Shown here: positions 42,455 to 54,564 of the stretch, piece by piece
Numbering within the stretch: the first letter of the stretch is position 1
Layout: each line of letters starts with the position of its first letter
Source: Antedon mediterranea
Lineage: Eukaryota > Echinodermata > Crinoidea > Comatulida > Antedonidae
Reading direction: 5' to 3'
Length of the DNA stretch: 64,000 nucleotides
Assembly: GCF_964355755.1 (NCBI RefSeq)
Contig: NC_092674.1
Span: 29,934,001 to 29,998,000, forward strand
Made by a program: the position numbers and the translations under genes
The notes under the pieces: generated by a model
What the model was told of the DNA's origin: nothing
The model's database searches: none
What the model saw: the letters and a program-made list of their open reading frames with translations, nothing else

Positions 42455-45400
42455 TTAATATATCGATTTTTGTATAATGTTTTCAGGATACAACATTGGC
42501 GGTGAAGTTGACGAGGACGTTGACGTAGATAAAGGAAAAGTGTCTGTTATTGGTGAATTTAATAACGGAGACGTTGCACACGCAACCGGTGACGTAATTT
42601 TAGTAGGTGATGACGTTTCTGTTGGTGACGACGAAGTGGCAGACAATGGTGAGGTTGGTAGTTCAGTTTTTGCGTTTGCATTTTCGTCCAATGAAATTTT
42701 CTGTTCGTTTTCATTCTCATTCGGTTTTTTCTTGGCTTCCTCCTTTTTCCACTTCATTCGTCGATTTTGGAACCATATTTTGATGTGCCGTTCAGTCAGA
42801 TTGAGCAAGGCGGCCAGTTCTATGCGCCTAGGCCTAGAGATGTATTTATTATAATGAAATTCCTTCTCAAGCTCAAGTAGTTGTCCACGTGTATATGCCG
42901 TCCGTGTGCGTTTGTTCTCGTCGAAATCTGTAAACGATGCGCCTAGAAAATACAAACAATTAATAATGTTAAGGTTACGATTCATTACGTACTTCATTAA
43001 AAGATCATCGCTAACACCTCAATACGAAGAAACCATGTATAGATCTTGTGAAACTTAATAAGTTAATAGCATTAGTTCTTTAAGGAAATGACAACAATGC
43101 GAAAACCAATTATCCTGCACACAGTGATAGAGAGAATAAAATAAAAATAATGTCTCTCCGCGGTTACTTCTTGTCATCAAAAGTTAATCTCTTATTATCA
43201 AAAGTTAATCACAAATTAACAAAGTTCGAAATCATTGACATAATAATTATATATAATAAATAATATAAACAGGCAAAGAACATTAATTCCAAACCGCTCT
43301 CGGTGATATACTGTAATTTAATTAATTTGAAACAATATGAGGAAATCTGTGAGAATGAGAACAATTCACAATCGTCGATAGGGTTTGGGAAATATATCAA
43401 TTTAATACAGTAGTACGGTAGTTAATAAAAAAAACGGCAAGCGTGTGTTTAGTTATTTACTGTTATTTTTGTCTTTTGTGAGAAGCATGTCGTCTGATAT
43501 CACTTTTTATAACATAATTAATGTTAGCTATTAGCACGCGCCGCACCTGGGTTTGTAATATCTATGACTAATGTGTAAAAGGTGCTGCACACACAATACA
43601 GGCAGCATTTGTAAAGTAAAAAAAAAAGGTAAAGGTGAGTCCCGTGTTCTCTGAACGTAGGGGAATGAGCTGTTAGGAGCTCATTGTACTAAGCCTCGGC
43701 ATTATGTGGTAGGGTGGCCAGTTCCTTTCAACACCGCCTTATTTCTCCCTAGTATTTTTCAACCAAGTACTCATTTATTTTTAGTTGTCGGGAATTGAAC
43801 CCGGGTCTATCTGTATGACAGTCAAGTGTCCTAACCACACGGCTATCCAACTCCTTTGTTACAGGATCTATTATAATCGGGTATGAGAACAAATGTTATT
43901 AGGACAAGTTTCTATTTTATATCTTCACGTACACATAGCTAATTACACAAGACTAATTGAATAAACTAGCATTGTTTTAGATTGAATCCTGTCATTGACG
44001 ATATGTGTACGCTCCCATGATTCCCAAGAAAAATAGCACAGTATATAGGCGGCAAAATGTGATATTTATTTAAAATAAACGGCTGATTTACATAGCTACG
44101 TTTGTTAACGTTTTGCGTCGGATCTGTCCACGCTAAAAGAAAGGCCATAAAAGCGCACTCGGCGCGGCTTCTTTTTATCTGAAAAACAGATTCCAATATC
44201 GATTTAATATACAACAACTTTGTTCAGTCGCAACTTATATTATTTGCAATTCCTAAGTAACGGTGTCCGCAGCTGCGCAGGCTATATATTTTACTCGCTA
44301 GGTACACCGTCCAAAGGTCCAGTGTAGCGGCTGCGAGGCAAATACTACTACTTGCGCTAGAGTGTTTTCGCTTCTTTGAAGTTTACCGGAAAACGTCCTC
44401 CAGTTTTCTGTGTGTATACAGACGAAGAAATGATATTTGAACGTATCCAATCACAATGATGAGGAGGTCGGCTCGCCGATAAAACATTAACCCGGTAATT
44501 AAGTGCCGAACGATATGAAATTGAATTGTATGTTAGGCCTACAGACTGCGTGTGTACCAAGCCATTTTGACATTTCAAAACAAAACATGCGAACATATAA
44601 ACACAATTCAATATACTTTTTAACGTGTTTACGTTTAAATAAAGCTTAGTGTATCACAGTTTCAAACATTGAGTTTTATTCAATAGTTATACAGTTACTA
44701 GGATTAAATACATATCACGTAATTAGTATATATAAACACAACAAGCACAGAACATTAATTCTAAACCGGTGATATACTGAAAATGTTTTAATTAATTTAA
44801 AACGATAAGATGAGGAAATCTTGTGAGAATACAGTGTTATACAGTAGTACATTTGAGTATTTTCGTATTGAATTTCTCAATTTTGCCGATCATTGTATCG
44901 TTATAATATTGCAAAAATAATTAGTTTCTTTAACTTCTATTTTATTTCTCTTTCCATATTTTCCTTGAAAAGTGTGTTCCGTTATTCTCTTAGTTTTTAG
45001 TTTTTTCTATGTAAGCCTATCTTCCCTCAATTGTTATTTATTTTTGACAGTATATTGATCGTTTACCTCTTTTTGCAGACCCATGTATGTTATGAACTAT
45101 TTTTCAATAAAACGGAAATAATCATTTTTTAAATATATATTATTATATTATCAAATATTACTAGGATAACGATTAAACCAGCGACGAATAGAAATTGTCA
45201 CAGTAAATAATTTGCGATTATAACACTGATTCTCAACTGGTCATTGGATCTGTAAAGCTTTGTTCACACTCGGTACGTAAGCACATCGCAAGCGAGTTGA
45301 CCAATGACAAGCGACATTTTGAATAATCCATCTCTTGTGATTTGTCAAATTACATTGCGCTTATTACGTCCTTGCGTTGCGTCATATAGGAACAACCAAG

Positions 45401-47857
45401 CTTAAAGTAAGATTAGGAATTAAAAACGACGGTATCGGTAATGTTTTTTAATATATCGTGTTCCGTAAATGCATGCTGACGATGATATACGTTTTATGCC
45501 TATATAATCGTTTTTATTTTATTTGAGTCTCGTTCCAGGATTTAGCCTTATATCAGTAGGCCTATTTGCCCTTACTTTTTTTCTCGTTAGGGTAGCCTTA
45601 ATATTCTATATGACTCTGTATTTTAAACTAAATTTACTCCAACGATGTCAGCCTGAGAAAAAAACTAGGCCAATCTCTACCATTATTTAACGATTAGGCC
45701 TATGATCGTTTGTGATATAATAATACTTTTAGTCTTATACCGCGGTATACCATGCGTTATTCTTATATCGCAGTATACCATACTACTGCGTTGTCTTATA
45801 CCGCGGTATACCATGCGTTATTCTTATACCGCGGTATACCGTACTACTGCGTTAGTCTTATACCGCGGTATACCATGCGTTATTCTTATATCGCAGTATA
45901 CCATACCGTACTACTGCGTTAGTCTTATACCGCGGTATACCGTACTACTGCGTTAGTCTTATACCGCGGTATACCATGCGCTATTCTTATATCGCAGTAT
46001 ACCGTACTACTGCGTTAGTCTTATACCGCGGTATACCATGCGCTATTCTTATATCGCAGTATACCATACCGTACTACTGCGTTAGTCTTATACCGCGGTA
46101 TACCATGCGCTATTCTTATATCGCAGTATACCATACCGTACTACTGCGTTAGTCTTATACCGCGGTATACCGTACTACTGCGTTAGTCTTATACCGCGGT
46201 ATACCATGCGCTATTCTTATATCGCAGTATACCGTACTACTGCGTTAGTCTTAAATCGCGGTATACCATGCGCTATTCTTAAATCGCGGTATACCGTACT
46301 ACTGCGTTAGTCTTATACCGCGGTATACCATGCGCTATTCTTAAATCGCGGTATACCATACTACTGCGTTAGTCTTATACCGCGGTATACCATAATATGC
46401 GGTACTCTTTAGTTATTCTGTATACTATTACCATATTTTTACTTTTGCCTTATCTGCGTCATAATGCCTTATGAGTTTTTTGTGCATATATTACTGTAAA
46501 TACTCTCTAATAATATGTTTATAATGTAGCATTCTTTATATGGTAACTGACAACAGACTCATTTTTCAATCAATAACTTATTTTACACTACTACTGTGGT
46601 GGTTGTACCGAAGAGAACTTTTAGGTTGCAGTTGTTATTGGGGATTGTATTATAATTATTGAATATACCCGACTATTTCACTATTACTTAGTTTAGATTT
46701 GTCCATTTTCCTATAAAATACAAGACTGCATAGATAGCCCTATAAAACAATTGGTATATATAAGACAATGACTACAAAGCATTAAACCAATTAATCTTGT
46801 AACCTAGTGTCATGCTACAAACAACAATACAGTCCAAATCTTGTAACCTAGTGTCATGCTACAAACAATAATACAGTCCAAATCTTCTTAAACACAATTT
46901 GATAGAGGTACAGTTTCCTAGATTAACTTTCTTTTTTCTTTCTTTACATTCGGCAAAAGTTTTATAATTATCCGCAAAATATATATGCCTTTAATAATCT
47001 GTAAAAGTTTGAAAACTTGTTTCCAAAAAGTTGGTCAAATAAATATCTGGGAGACAAAATTTACAATGTTCTTCTAAGAGTTTGAGAGAACTATTAAAAT
47101 AGAATTGATTAATTACAACAATTATCAATTTGTATAGTTATTTATAATTTCGGAAATCAATACATTATACAAATTTAGACCTAAATTAAAATGGGAAATG
47201 TGGAAGTTAGAACAGTAAACTTTGTCACAATTTGTTTGTTGTTATTACGAACCTTTTCGACGTACCAGGTCTTTGTTAAGTAATCACTTTACTTACTAGC
47301 ACATTTTATTGTATGTGCTGCCAAGAAACGAACATTTTATTTGGCACACTAAGAAATGTTTATGTTTTAATGCCACTGAGGCCTCCCTCTGAAGGGAGTT
47401 GAACTTGTATAATTAGCGGTTTTTTTTATGACAGTTTGAACATACCTTGCCAGTTTGCTTTCCACATGTGTGCGTGTGACTTTGTCTGTTTCATCCAGGG
47501 GTAGGCTTGGTACCGTTCATTTTGGCTCGTCTGCTGCTGCAACTTCATCATCAGGGTTGCCGTGTCGGTTTGCATCTGCGAAGTCTGGTTTTGCATCTGA
47601 CAAGAAGCCGCATACTGACTTAATAAATTGTCTTCCAACTGCTGGTCTACTACGGCCATTGACGACCCTCCTCCACTACCCCCACCGCTGCCACTATACC
47701 CCCCATTTGGTAAAGTCTGCCGATTAGCGTAAATACAAGCTGGAGGCGATCCCCCATAACCCACACTTTGATTTTGACATGTTGGTTGCGTCGGTAAGTA
47801 ATGTTCCTTGTTAGTAGATGTATATAAACTGTTATAATACTGATTATTACCATCCAT
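42455..47857 (-). CDS. Xlox: Xlox / Pdx ParaHox homeodomain protein (2 exons)
   Basis: Xlox is the central ParaHox factor; it acts in mid-gut/pancreatic-type endoderm in deuterostomes (family knowledge). Exon 1 is 47857-47446 and exon 2 is 42942-42455 (299 aa), joined in phase 1 with donor GTATGT. The start is fixed by an in-frame stop at 47884-47882. The N-terminus [12 protein letters not shown] and [11 protein letters not shown] match the Pdx N-terminal pattern. A Gly/Ser stretch follows, then the hexapeptide YPWMK at 119-123. The homeodomain is 147-206 ([20 protein letters not shown] ... [20 protein letters not shown]) with His at homeodomain position 44, the diagnostic Xlox/Pdx residue. 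The C-terminal tail is Ser/Thr/Pro-rich. Intron 1 is 4.5 kb. It converges with Cdx, and its neighbour upstream is an ASIC-like gene rather than Gsx. Confidence 0.97.
43618..43856 (-). mobile_element. tRNA-Asp-derived SINE
   Basis: Read on the minus strand, the 5' end gives GTTGGATAGCCGTGTGGTTA, GGACACTTGACTGTCATACA and GACCCGGGTTCAATTCCCGA. That is box A, a CTGTCAT anticodon-loop-like segment and a near-perfect box B, closely resembling tRNA-Asp(GTC), with GTTG/CAAC acceptor-like pairing. A body of about 165 bp follows (AACTGGCCACCCTACCACAT and AATGAGCTCCTAACAGCTCA are recognisable landmarks). It is not a functional tRNA: the acceptor stem is degenerate and the tail continues. Confidence 0.75.
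45254..45404. mobile_element. MITE family B, copy 2
   Basis: The ends are AAAGCTTTGTTCACACT and AGGAACAACCAAGCTT. The interior CGAGTTGACCAATGACAAGC and TCTTGTGATTTGTCAAATTA arms match the family layout. Confidence 0.75.
45715..46395. repeat. Tandem array of palindromic TATACCGCGGTATA units
   Basis: Over about 680 bp, half-units of about 28-33 bp alternate between TTATACCGCGGTATACCATG and TTATATCGCAGTATACCGTA, joined by CTACTGCGTTAGTC or CGCTATTC. TATACCGCGGTATA is a perfect 14-bp palindrome occurring about a dozen times. It lies in the Xlox intron. Confidence 0.92.
46793..46888. repeat. Direct duplication, ~47 bp x2
   Basis: AATCTTGTAACCTAGTGTCA through ACAGTCC is repeated once in tandem with a single base difference. 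Confidence 0.8.
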
Positions 47858-48036
47858 AATGTTAAGTGTCGATAATTTCAATTAAGTGCAATAACACGGC
47901 AGTAAAAATCTTCCAATGTGTACTCTTGTAGTCCGTCGTTAATTTGCCAGATCCCGTTATGGTGCGGAGTCCGCTAAACGTTTCACAACACAAACAGATC
48001 AAACAAACTGAACACGTGTGTGCGGACGCAGACTCA

Positions 48037-48043
48037 TTTATAT
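48037..48043 (-). promoter_or_regulatory. Candidate TATA box of Xlox
   Basis: On the minus strand, ATATAAATG lies about 180 bp upstream of the Xlox ATG. It is plausible as a core promoter but unsupported otherwise. Confidence 0.3.
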
Positions 48044-51000
48044 GTCAGGGAGACCAGTTTGTATGCAGTGGTCAAACTCCAAACTTGTTCGAACGTAGCG
48101 TTATCAAAGAAATAACAACACAACTGGAATATGTGCTCTATCGTTATGTACAGGTTTTTGTCTTCAAACGAATTAACTGTAACTGTCAGCGAATGAATAA
48201 CCATACAACACTGAGTCCTGGTGATGAATATTCCACGGCCAATATTGACTCATCATCTCTATAGGCCTATGAATGGCAGAGAAAAGGACATTCAGTACTA
48301 TGATTAGAATTCAATAAATAGTTTTGCCGCTCAATCAATCGAAAAACAATTGTATAAGAATGGCCATTGTGAAAGAGAATTGTCCAAAAAGTCTAAATAA
48401 GATTACAAGGATTAACAACACAAAGTGAGCCGCAATGGAACCACAAATTAGAAGTATAAAGTCACAATAAGACAAAGTAGACATACTAATTTGAACAATT
48501 ATTTATCTTGAGACACTTTGATACCTAATTATTGTTAATATTTAGAACCAATTTCCATTAATTCGGCAAGGTGTTACCTTTATAGTACGCCGCGTGTCTT
48601 GGACCAGGACCTACACATTTTAATATAAACAAGATGTTTTCCCATTGATGACACCTTAAACAATTTATGATTCAGAAACTAGAGGCAAACAAATTGGTAT
48701 TATTAATGTTTTGTAGGTTTGCATGATTAGAAAAGTAATAATGTTTTGCAGCAATTCACCAAGTTACTAGATAGAGAAATGTCTTCATTCTCCAAATTAC
48801 CGTCAAAGCAAAATTACATTTTTCTTTAAAAAAGAATTATTAAATGTGTTCGTGAATAAGCATTAACTTCAATGTATGCATTTCACATTACTCTTTAAAT
48901 TATTAAGAGTTACAGGTAACTCGGCCTCCTACCGGTATATTGATTTTGTTCTTAAAAGAAATTAGAAAAACGTCGATGTCTCCGAGAATGAAAGAACAAG
49001 TATTTGACGTATAATAATATAATAGTTTTAGTTTAGGTAATGATACACTGTACGACCTATTATGATTGTCAAGGATTTTCTTAAAATCTATGTGTTTATT
49101 AACTATCATATATCGAAAGTGAAACAAGTGCTATTGTTAACTTCAGAATAAACCGATCGTCACGCTTCTACTAGAATATGCGATCGAAAAAAAGGCATAT
49201 AGGCCTCCTCTACTACAATGAGTACATAAGCAAGTTATTAACCATTCCACGAGATTTTAAAACAACCGGATTATTTAATTAAAAATATGAATGTTGGCAT
49301 ATTCGAAGATTCGCCAAAACTCGACAAATGCAGATAATAACACAGAATAATGCAGAAACCAGCAACTAATTAATCGTTGTACATTATTATAACTAGATAA
49401 GACAGGTAATGTAAACACACTGACGAAACGATACTTGATAAACTAAGCAAATAAAATGTCGTCTTTGCATGATACCAGAAGAAGAGGAACAGGTTTTATA
49501 ACTTGGCTGCTATCTTGTTTTGCAGGATGTAGAGTCGCCTTAATGACTGAATTTTAAACTGTATTTATCCTCCCGATACATTTTATCATAAAAAAACAAA
49601 AATACATAACAACGGTTATTACTTCAAAAATTGTAATTGTAAAAAATAGGCAAATCTTAAAGGCAATCTTAAAGTAAGGGGCGTGGTCATCAGCCAATGA
49701 AGCATATGAGGTTCTCAACTGATCTAACATTCTTCTTATTAGTGGTGGTAAAATATTAGCAACTTAAAACTGAAGTCTGATGAATGAGATGACCTACAAT
49801 AGCCAAACTTATCTTATTTTCGTGCGTTTTTAATAATTTTGTACAAACAGAAAAAATCTCACCAAAATTGTATTTAAAATTCAATACTAGTAGTTGATAC
49901 GCTAACGAAATGGAACCATTCCGTGGAAAGGGAAGCGGAACACGAAAGTCAGTCGCAGTTTATTGACAAACATTTTGCATTTATATTGGTCAGCATGCAA
50001 TCTTACCAGTTTAGTTTTGGAATTTATTTAATACTGTATTGAATTTTCAATAGTGTCAATAACTTACTATAACCAACCTGAAACCAACTGTCTTCTTATG
50101 CATGATTTCTGGCGAATTTTGCCAAACTGCCTTACTTTCTTCTGCAAGCTTCCTGATTCTTCTTAATCATTCTCCAAATTCCACAACAATCTTAAATTTC
50201 ACCTTTTAAACTTATAATTTTGCTTTTCTTTGTTCTTTAAATACTGGAAACATCGTATATATATAGGCCTAAATTATAATTTTCTTCAACCGGAGATAAG
50301 TATCACAGACTGATTTTAGTTATTTCCAATCTGTATTATCAAATGATAACATTTGTGTTCATCTTCGAGTAATAAGTCTCAGGATCCTTGTTTTAATTAA
50401 TATGAAGATATAATAAGTTGTGTATTCATCAGAGAGGACACAATAGGAAGGGTATTTAGCGTGATTTATACTCAGTTAAAAACTTTTTCATTCAGAAACT
50501 TCTTCATCGTTATTTTCTGCAAACCTTTTGTGATTTTAAGTTCTGCAAACTTTTTGCAAAGTGATACTTGTTTCCATAAAAGCGACAATATCAATATCGA
50601 TATCAGTAAATATATTTAATCTAGACCAGCAGCCTAAACTAACTACGGTAGTGTTATCAAGATATTTTACACAGTTCAATATTTTATCAGATATTTTAAC
50701 AGTGTCATCAAACACTTTGGTATCTTTATTCCCTGCTATAAATGGGGTTGTTCATGATCTGTTATCATAACACAAAATGATACCTAAAATAGCAAATAAC
50801 CGGATTTAGAAGTGTATATAGTTCGCCTATCACATAATATAGGAGAGAGGTGATAGGAAGTGTGAAAAGTAAGTTATGATGTGTAGGTAGGTGACGTGTA
50901 GTGTTTAGGCCAAGTTGCACACACTACCTGGTCTGGTATCGTTTGCATTGATGTATGTGCGTAGCGTTATCATGTGCAAATGCAAGAGAGTGTTAGGTCT

Positions 51001-52983
51001 TTTGTTGTTATTTTATCTTATTATTAACATTATTGCATTCAAGCATCCTGTTCAATATTTTTCAAGTGCGTATTCTACCTATTGGATTTTTGAAAGTTAC
51101 GTTTATTTAACCTATTTATCTCACAAGACCGTCACAAGTACACACATCGGCAAGATGACACGTAGTGCGCGTACCTTTTGAACTGGAACTTATCGTACAA
51201 TAGGCCAAGTAAATATTGCTTACGATTTCTTTGTCGGTACGTTTGATGTTGCCGCTATTTTGGTGAGATACACTTTGTTACGTCTTCGTAAGATACCGTA
51301 CATGAAAACTGGTTAATCATTAATCCAGACCTTTGTGCCTTCGTTATCTTGGTATATGGATGTTCATGTAGCCAACAGAAACACACGTTGACAGCGAATG
51401 GGCGGGGTTTTGTAATTCCAGCCAATCCCTATAAATTCTGTGTTAATGATTTTATGAAATAAATGAAATGACATATAGCTTAGATAACGGCAATTTGGCG
51501 ACATCCCTTATTGTATAGAATATTATATATTTCTAGCCACCACAAAGTTATCTAAATGAGGGCGCTATATCACCAAGTTAAAATAGTGTTTTACAAGCAG
51601 CACGTATTACACAATAACAGTAATGACAGATTAGCAGTGACATGCGCACATTAGTCACAAACCAATCTTCCTTGTGATCAAATGATATTTGCCTTGAATA
51701 GGACGAATTTTTGCGCGTGCACAAATTCAATTTTCTTTTACAAACTTAACAAACCAACAAAAATCACTTGATTGACAGAGAATTGCGGACGTGCACACTG
51801 ACTGGACACTTCGAAACAAAGTCTCGCCAACTTCGATTTAGATTCTGAGTCTATCAAAAGAACAAAATCAACATTGAATATTATTATGCAACAAATTGAA
51901 TTGGTTTGATATCGTAGATCACGCGAGAGTACTTGTAGAGTACTTGTAAACAAACACACTTGAGCCGGCGAGGACTTGTTTAGGTGAAACGGCAGGATTA
52001 ATTTAACTGAACGAGTATTTGATTAGATATTGAAAATATTTAATTTCAATATTCAAGAGCTAGAAAAAAAAGTTATATTAAGTGAGCACATCTAATAATA
52101 GGTCACTGTACTCTGTGTGCTTGAAACGATAGATTAAGGAAAAACTCTTTGTAACCACCACAATGATTTGGGATTTATACAATTTGTAACATTTTGTAAT
52201 GTACGTCTGATTTATAGTATTTACTATACTGTAACTTAAAATATAGTTCTGAATGTTGAGGGCGGCATTCAGATAGAAGTGTTTCCTTTTAAATTGTACC
52301 ATCATAGACATTCTCATGTATTCCATGTTGTCTTAAAACGATGATGTAGAAACGTTTCTCTGGGCACTCGGTTGAACAATAATTTCTGTTTGGTAAAAAT
52401 AAACTGCAGCAAAGTAATCATTTTAAACAAATTCAGGACAAATTAGGCACATAGACCTTCACCTTGTTGTTAATTGCCCCGATGGACCGAATTGTGGAAA
52501 TAGTTCATCAGGACTATTAGAGAATCCTGTAGTTTTGTATTATATTATTTGATTATAGCATGGGGGAAAAATTACATAATTCCTCCATGATTTTAATATA
52601 GTAAACCAAGTGCTTCCAAAAGTTTGTTGATAGAGGTATCGATAGAGGGCGGTAATGTAAACATAATTCCTACCGTTTGGTTGCATTTGGAACCACTGAT
52701 CACTCTCGTGTAAAATTGAAAATATATATCGCCCTCTATATAAACACAGAATAAACACTTCCTCTGTTGAATTCTGTGAACTTTCACAATAGAATAACAC
52801 AATTGATCTTTCATCTAGTTTTATTTTCTCATCATCGATTTTGAAAATCGTTACTTTTTTTGCTAGCTTGTTATTAATATGCAATTAAATTAACAACCAC
52901 CAGCAGTTATGAATAAGCAATAAACACGTTTCAATTCTCTTTTCATAAATCAGCTAAATTTAAAAGAAAAATCATTATCAGAA

Positions 52984-53014
<31 letters not shown>

Positions 53015-53270
53015 CGTTTGTTTTTTTATTATATAGCAGGAAATACCACAGGGATAATTCTTTGTTTATTTTGTCTTTTAGGAAAAAATCCATTTTACTT
53101 ATCACGTTAAGAACAATTATTGTTTTACTTTCTCCTCATTTAGATGTTTTATGTTCCCATTAAATACACTGAATCCATGTAATATATCTCTCATAATAAT
53201 AACAGTTTTAGTAAACAAACTACATCATAGCAAATCAATCTGTAAGGTATAGTCCCCCTGCGCAGTTGTA

Positions 53271-53430
53271 AAGCTTGGTTCCCACCAATACTTGGTTCCC
53301 ACGCGTAAGTGATTTGACCAATCACAAGCGATGGTTTATTCGAACTGTCGCCTGTCATTGGTCAACTCGCTTGCGCTGAGTTTCTAGTGAAACTTTAGAC
53401 GCAACGCAACGACGTACGAGGCCCAACGTG
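53271..53430. mobile_element. MITE family B, copy 3
   Basis: It starts AAGCTTGGTTCCCACC, followed by TGATTTGACCAATCACAAGC, TGTCGCCTGTCATTGGTCAA and ACGCAACGCAACGACG. The right terminus is eroded. Confidence 0.65.
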
Positions 53431-53450
53431 AGTGATTACAAACGATATTT

Positions 53451-53517
53451 GCGGTGCGTTTACGTCCCTGCGGTGCGTTTACGTCCCTGCGGTGCGTTTA
53501 CGTCCCTGCGGTGCGTA
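53451..53517. repeat. 19-bp tandem repeat, ~3.5 copies
   Basis: GCGGTGCGTTTACGTCCCT is repeated without mismatch at the end of MITE B copy 3. It is GC-rich compared with its surroundings. Confidence 0.9.
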
Positions 53518-53620
53518 CAAGTTACGTGTCCTCTTAATAGATGTTCTACTGCATACGTTTGTTTGTAGTAAAACTACCACGTATTTATTAAAATTACGTC
53601 GATACTTAATATTATGTAAA

Positions 53621-53984
53621 GCGCTGTCTACACTATCAAACCTTATGTGACAAAACAATGTGATTTGCCCATATATGGACATAATGATGTCATATCACCA
53701 CCATATATGGGCATATATTTATATTGACACTGTTGATTCGTCTATTTGTTATTTAAATATTTTTATATAGTTTATTTTATATCACTGTTGTTACTTTGGG
53801 AGTACGGAACCTGAACTCTTGTTATAGTGATTAGGTTCACTTTTAGTTCCTGCCTACTCCCTTAGTTTCTGTGTTTTTGTTTGTTTGTAACTGGTTTTTG
53901 GCAATAAATAATAATAATAATAATAATATCACTACCATATTTGGGCACATCATGTCAAACTAGTTTGATAGTGTAGACAGAGCT
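53621..53984. mobile_element. MITE family A, copy 5, split by a nested insertion
   Basis: The left half (53621-53716) and right half (about 53929-53984) together make a normal family-A element ending TAGTGTAGACAGAGC. They are separated by about 212 bp ending in AATAAATAATAATAATAATA. Confidence 0.85.
53717..53928 (+). mobile_element. Nested non-LTR-like insertion with (AAT)n tail
   Basis: About 212 bp interrupts the MITE and ends in a (AAT)n tail, the form of a 5'-truncated non-LTR retrotransposon or SINE. It contains TTTGGGAGTACGGAACCTGA and a reverse-like CCTACTCCC, and no coding frame. The family is not recognised. Confidence 0.6.
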
Positions 53985-54564
53985 TTAGAAACATGTATTA
54001 TAAGTATGCTATTATTATATATTAATTTATATAATTGAGATCGATATTTTTGAGAACAGAAGACAACAGAAGAAGAGCGTTTCCGAGTTGTTGCCACGCG
54101 TTTTGAAAACATGCCTTTGGCCATTTGGCTATTTCTCAGGTGATGCGTTGTTTTTATGTACTAAACATCAATCAATTTTATCGTCATATTTTTATTGCGT
54201 TGTTTATGTACACACTTCTGATGAGTCAATTATATATTGTTTTTTTGTTTTCTTGTGTGAGTTAATCACACTTTTATATTTCAATTCTCTGTTATGAATA
54301 TTGTATACATGTTCAAATATATAAATCCAAAGGCAATTAAATTACTAAAAATAATGAAAATGCTGTGAGTATCAGTGGCTGAATCTCAATGGAGATACAA
54401 AATAAATAAGCAAAAAGCTAAATCAAAACGATAAAGTAAAACAGCCCTTCATTAGTGCAACTATAATTATAATTATCTACCGGTAAGCCATCCGTGCCTC
54501 TGAGTGACGTCATCGATTATCGCGTAATCTCCACTTAGTTCTGGTATTCTCCCAACACTGTGCC

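Larger units (their letters stand above)
42943..47445 (-). other. Xlox intron 1
   Basis: It contains the tRNA-Asp-like SINE (43618-43856), MITE B copy 2 (45254-45404), the palindromic TATACCGCGGTATA array (45715-46395) and a two-copy 47-bp direct repeat (46793-46888). No extra exon was found. Confidence 0.6.
47858..53620. other. Region upstream of Xlox (5.8 kb), no gene seen
   Basis: AT-rich DNA between the Xlox start and the 3' end of the ASIC-like gene. A homeobox-bearing exon (Gsx) was looked for and not found on either strand. Seen: the Xlox 5' leader, a TA run at 52986, MITE B copy 3 (53271-53430) and a 19-bp tandem repeat at 53451-53517. Confidence 0.55.

Noticed and set aside
45702-45956. 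84-codon plus-strand frame in the Xlox intron
   Set aside because: It translates the TATACCGCGGTATA array.
47944-48264. 106-codon plus-strand frame upstream of Xlox
   Set aside because: It starts at TTG, is antisense to the Xlox promoter/leader and resembles no family I know.
52540-52884. 114-codon minus-strand frame
   Set aside because: No family resemblance, overlapping alternative frames of similar length and AT-driven composition.
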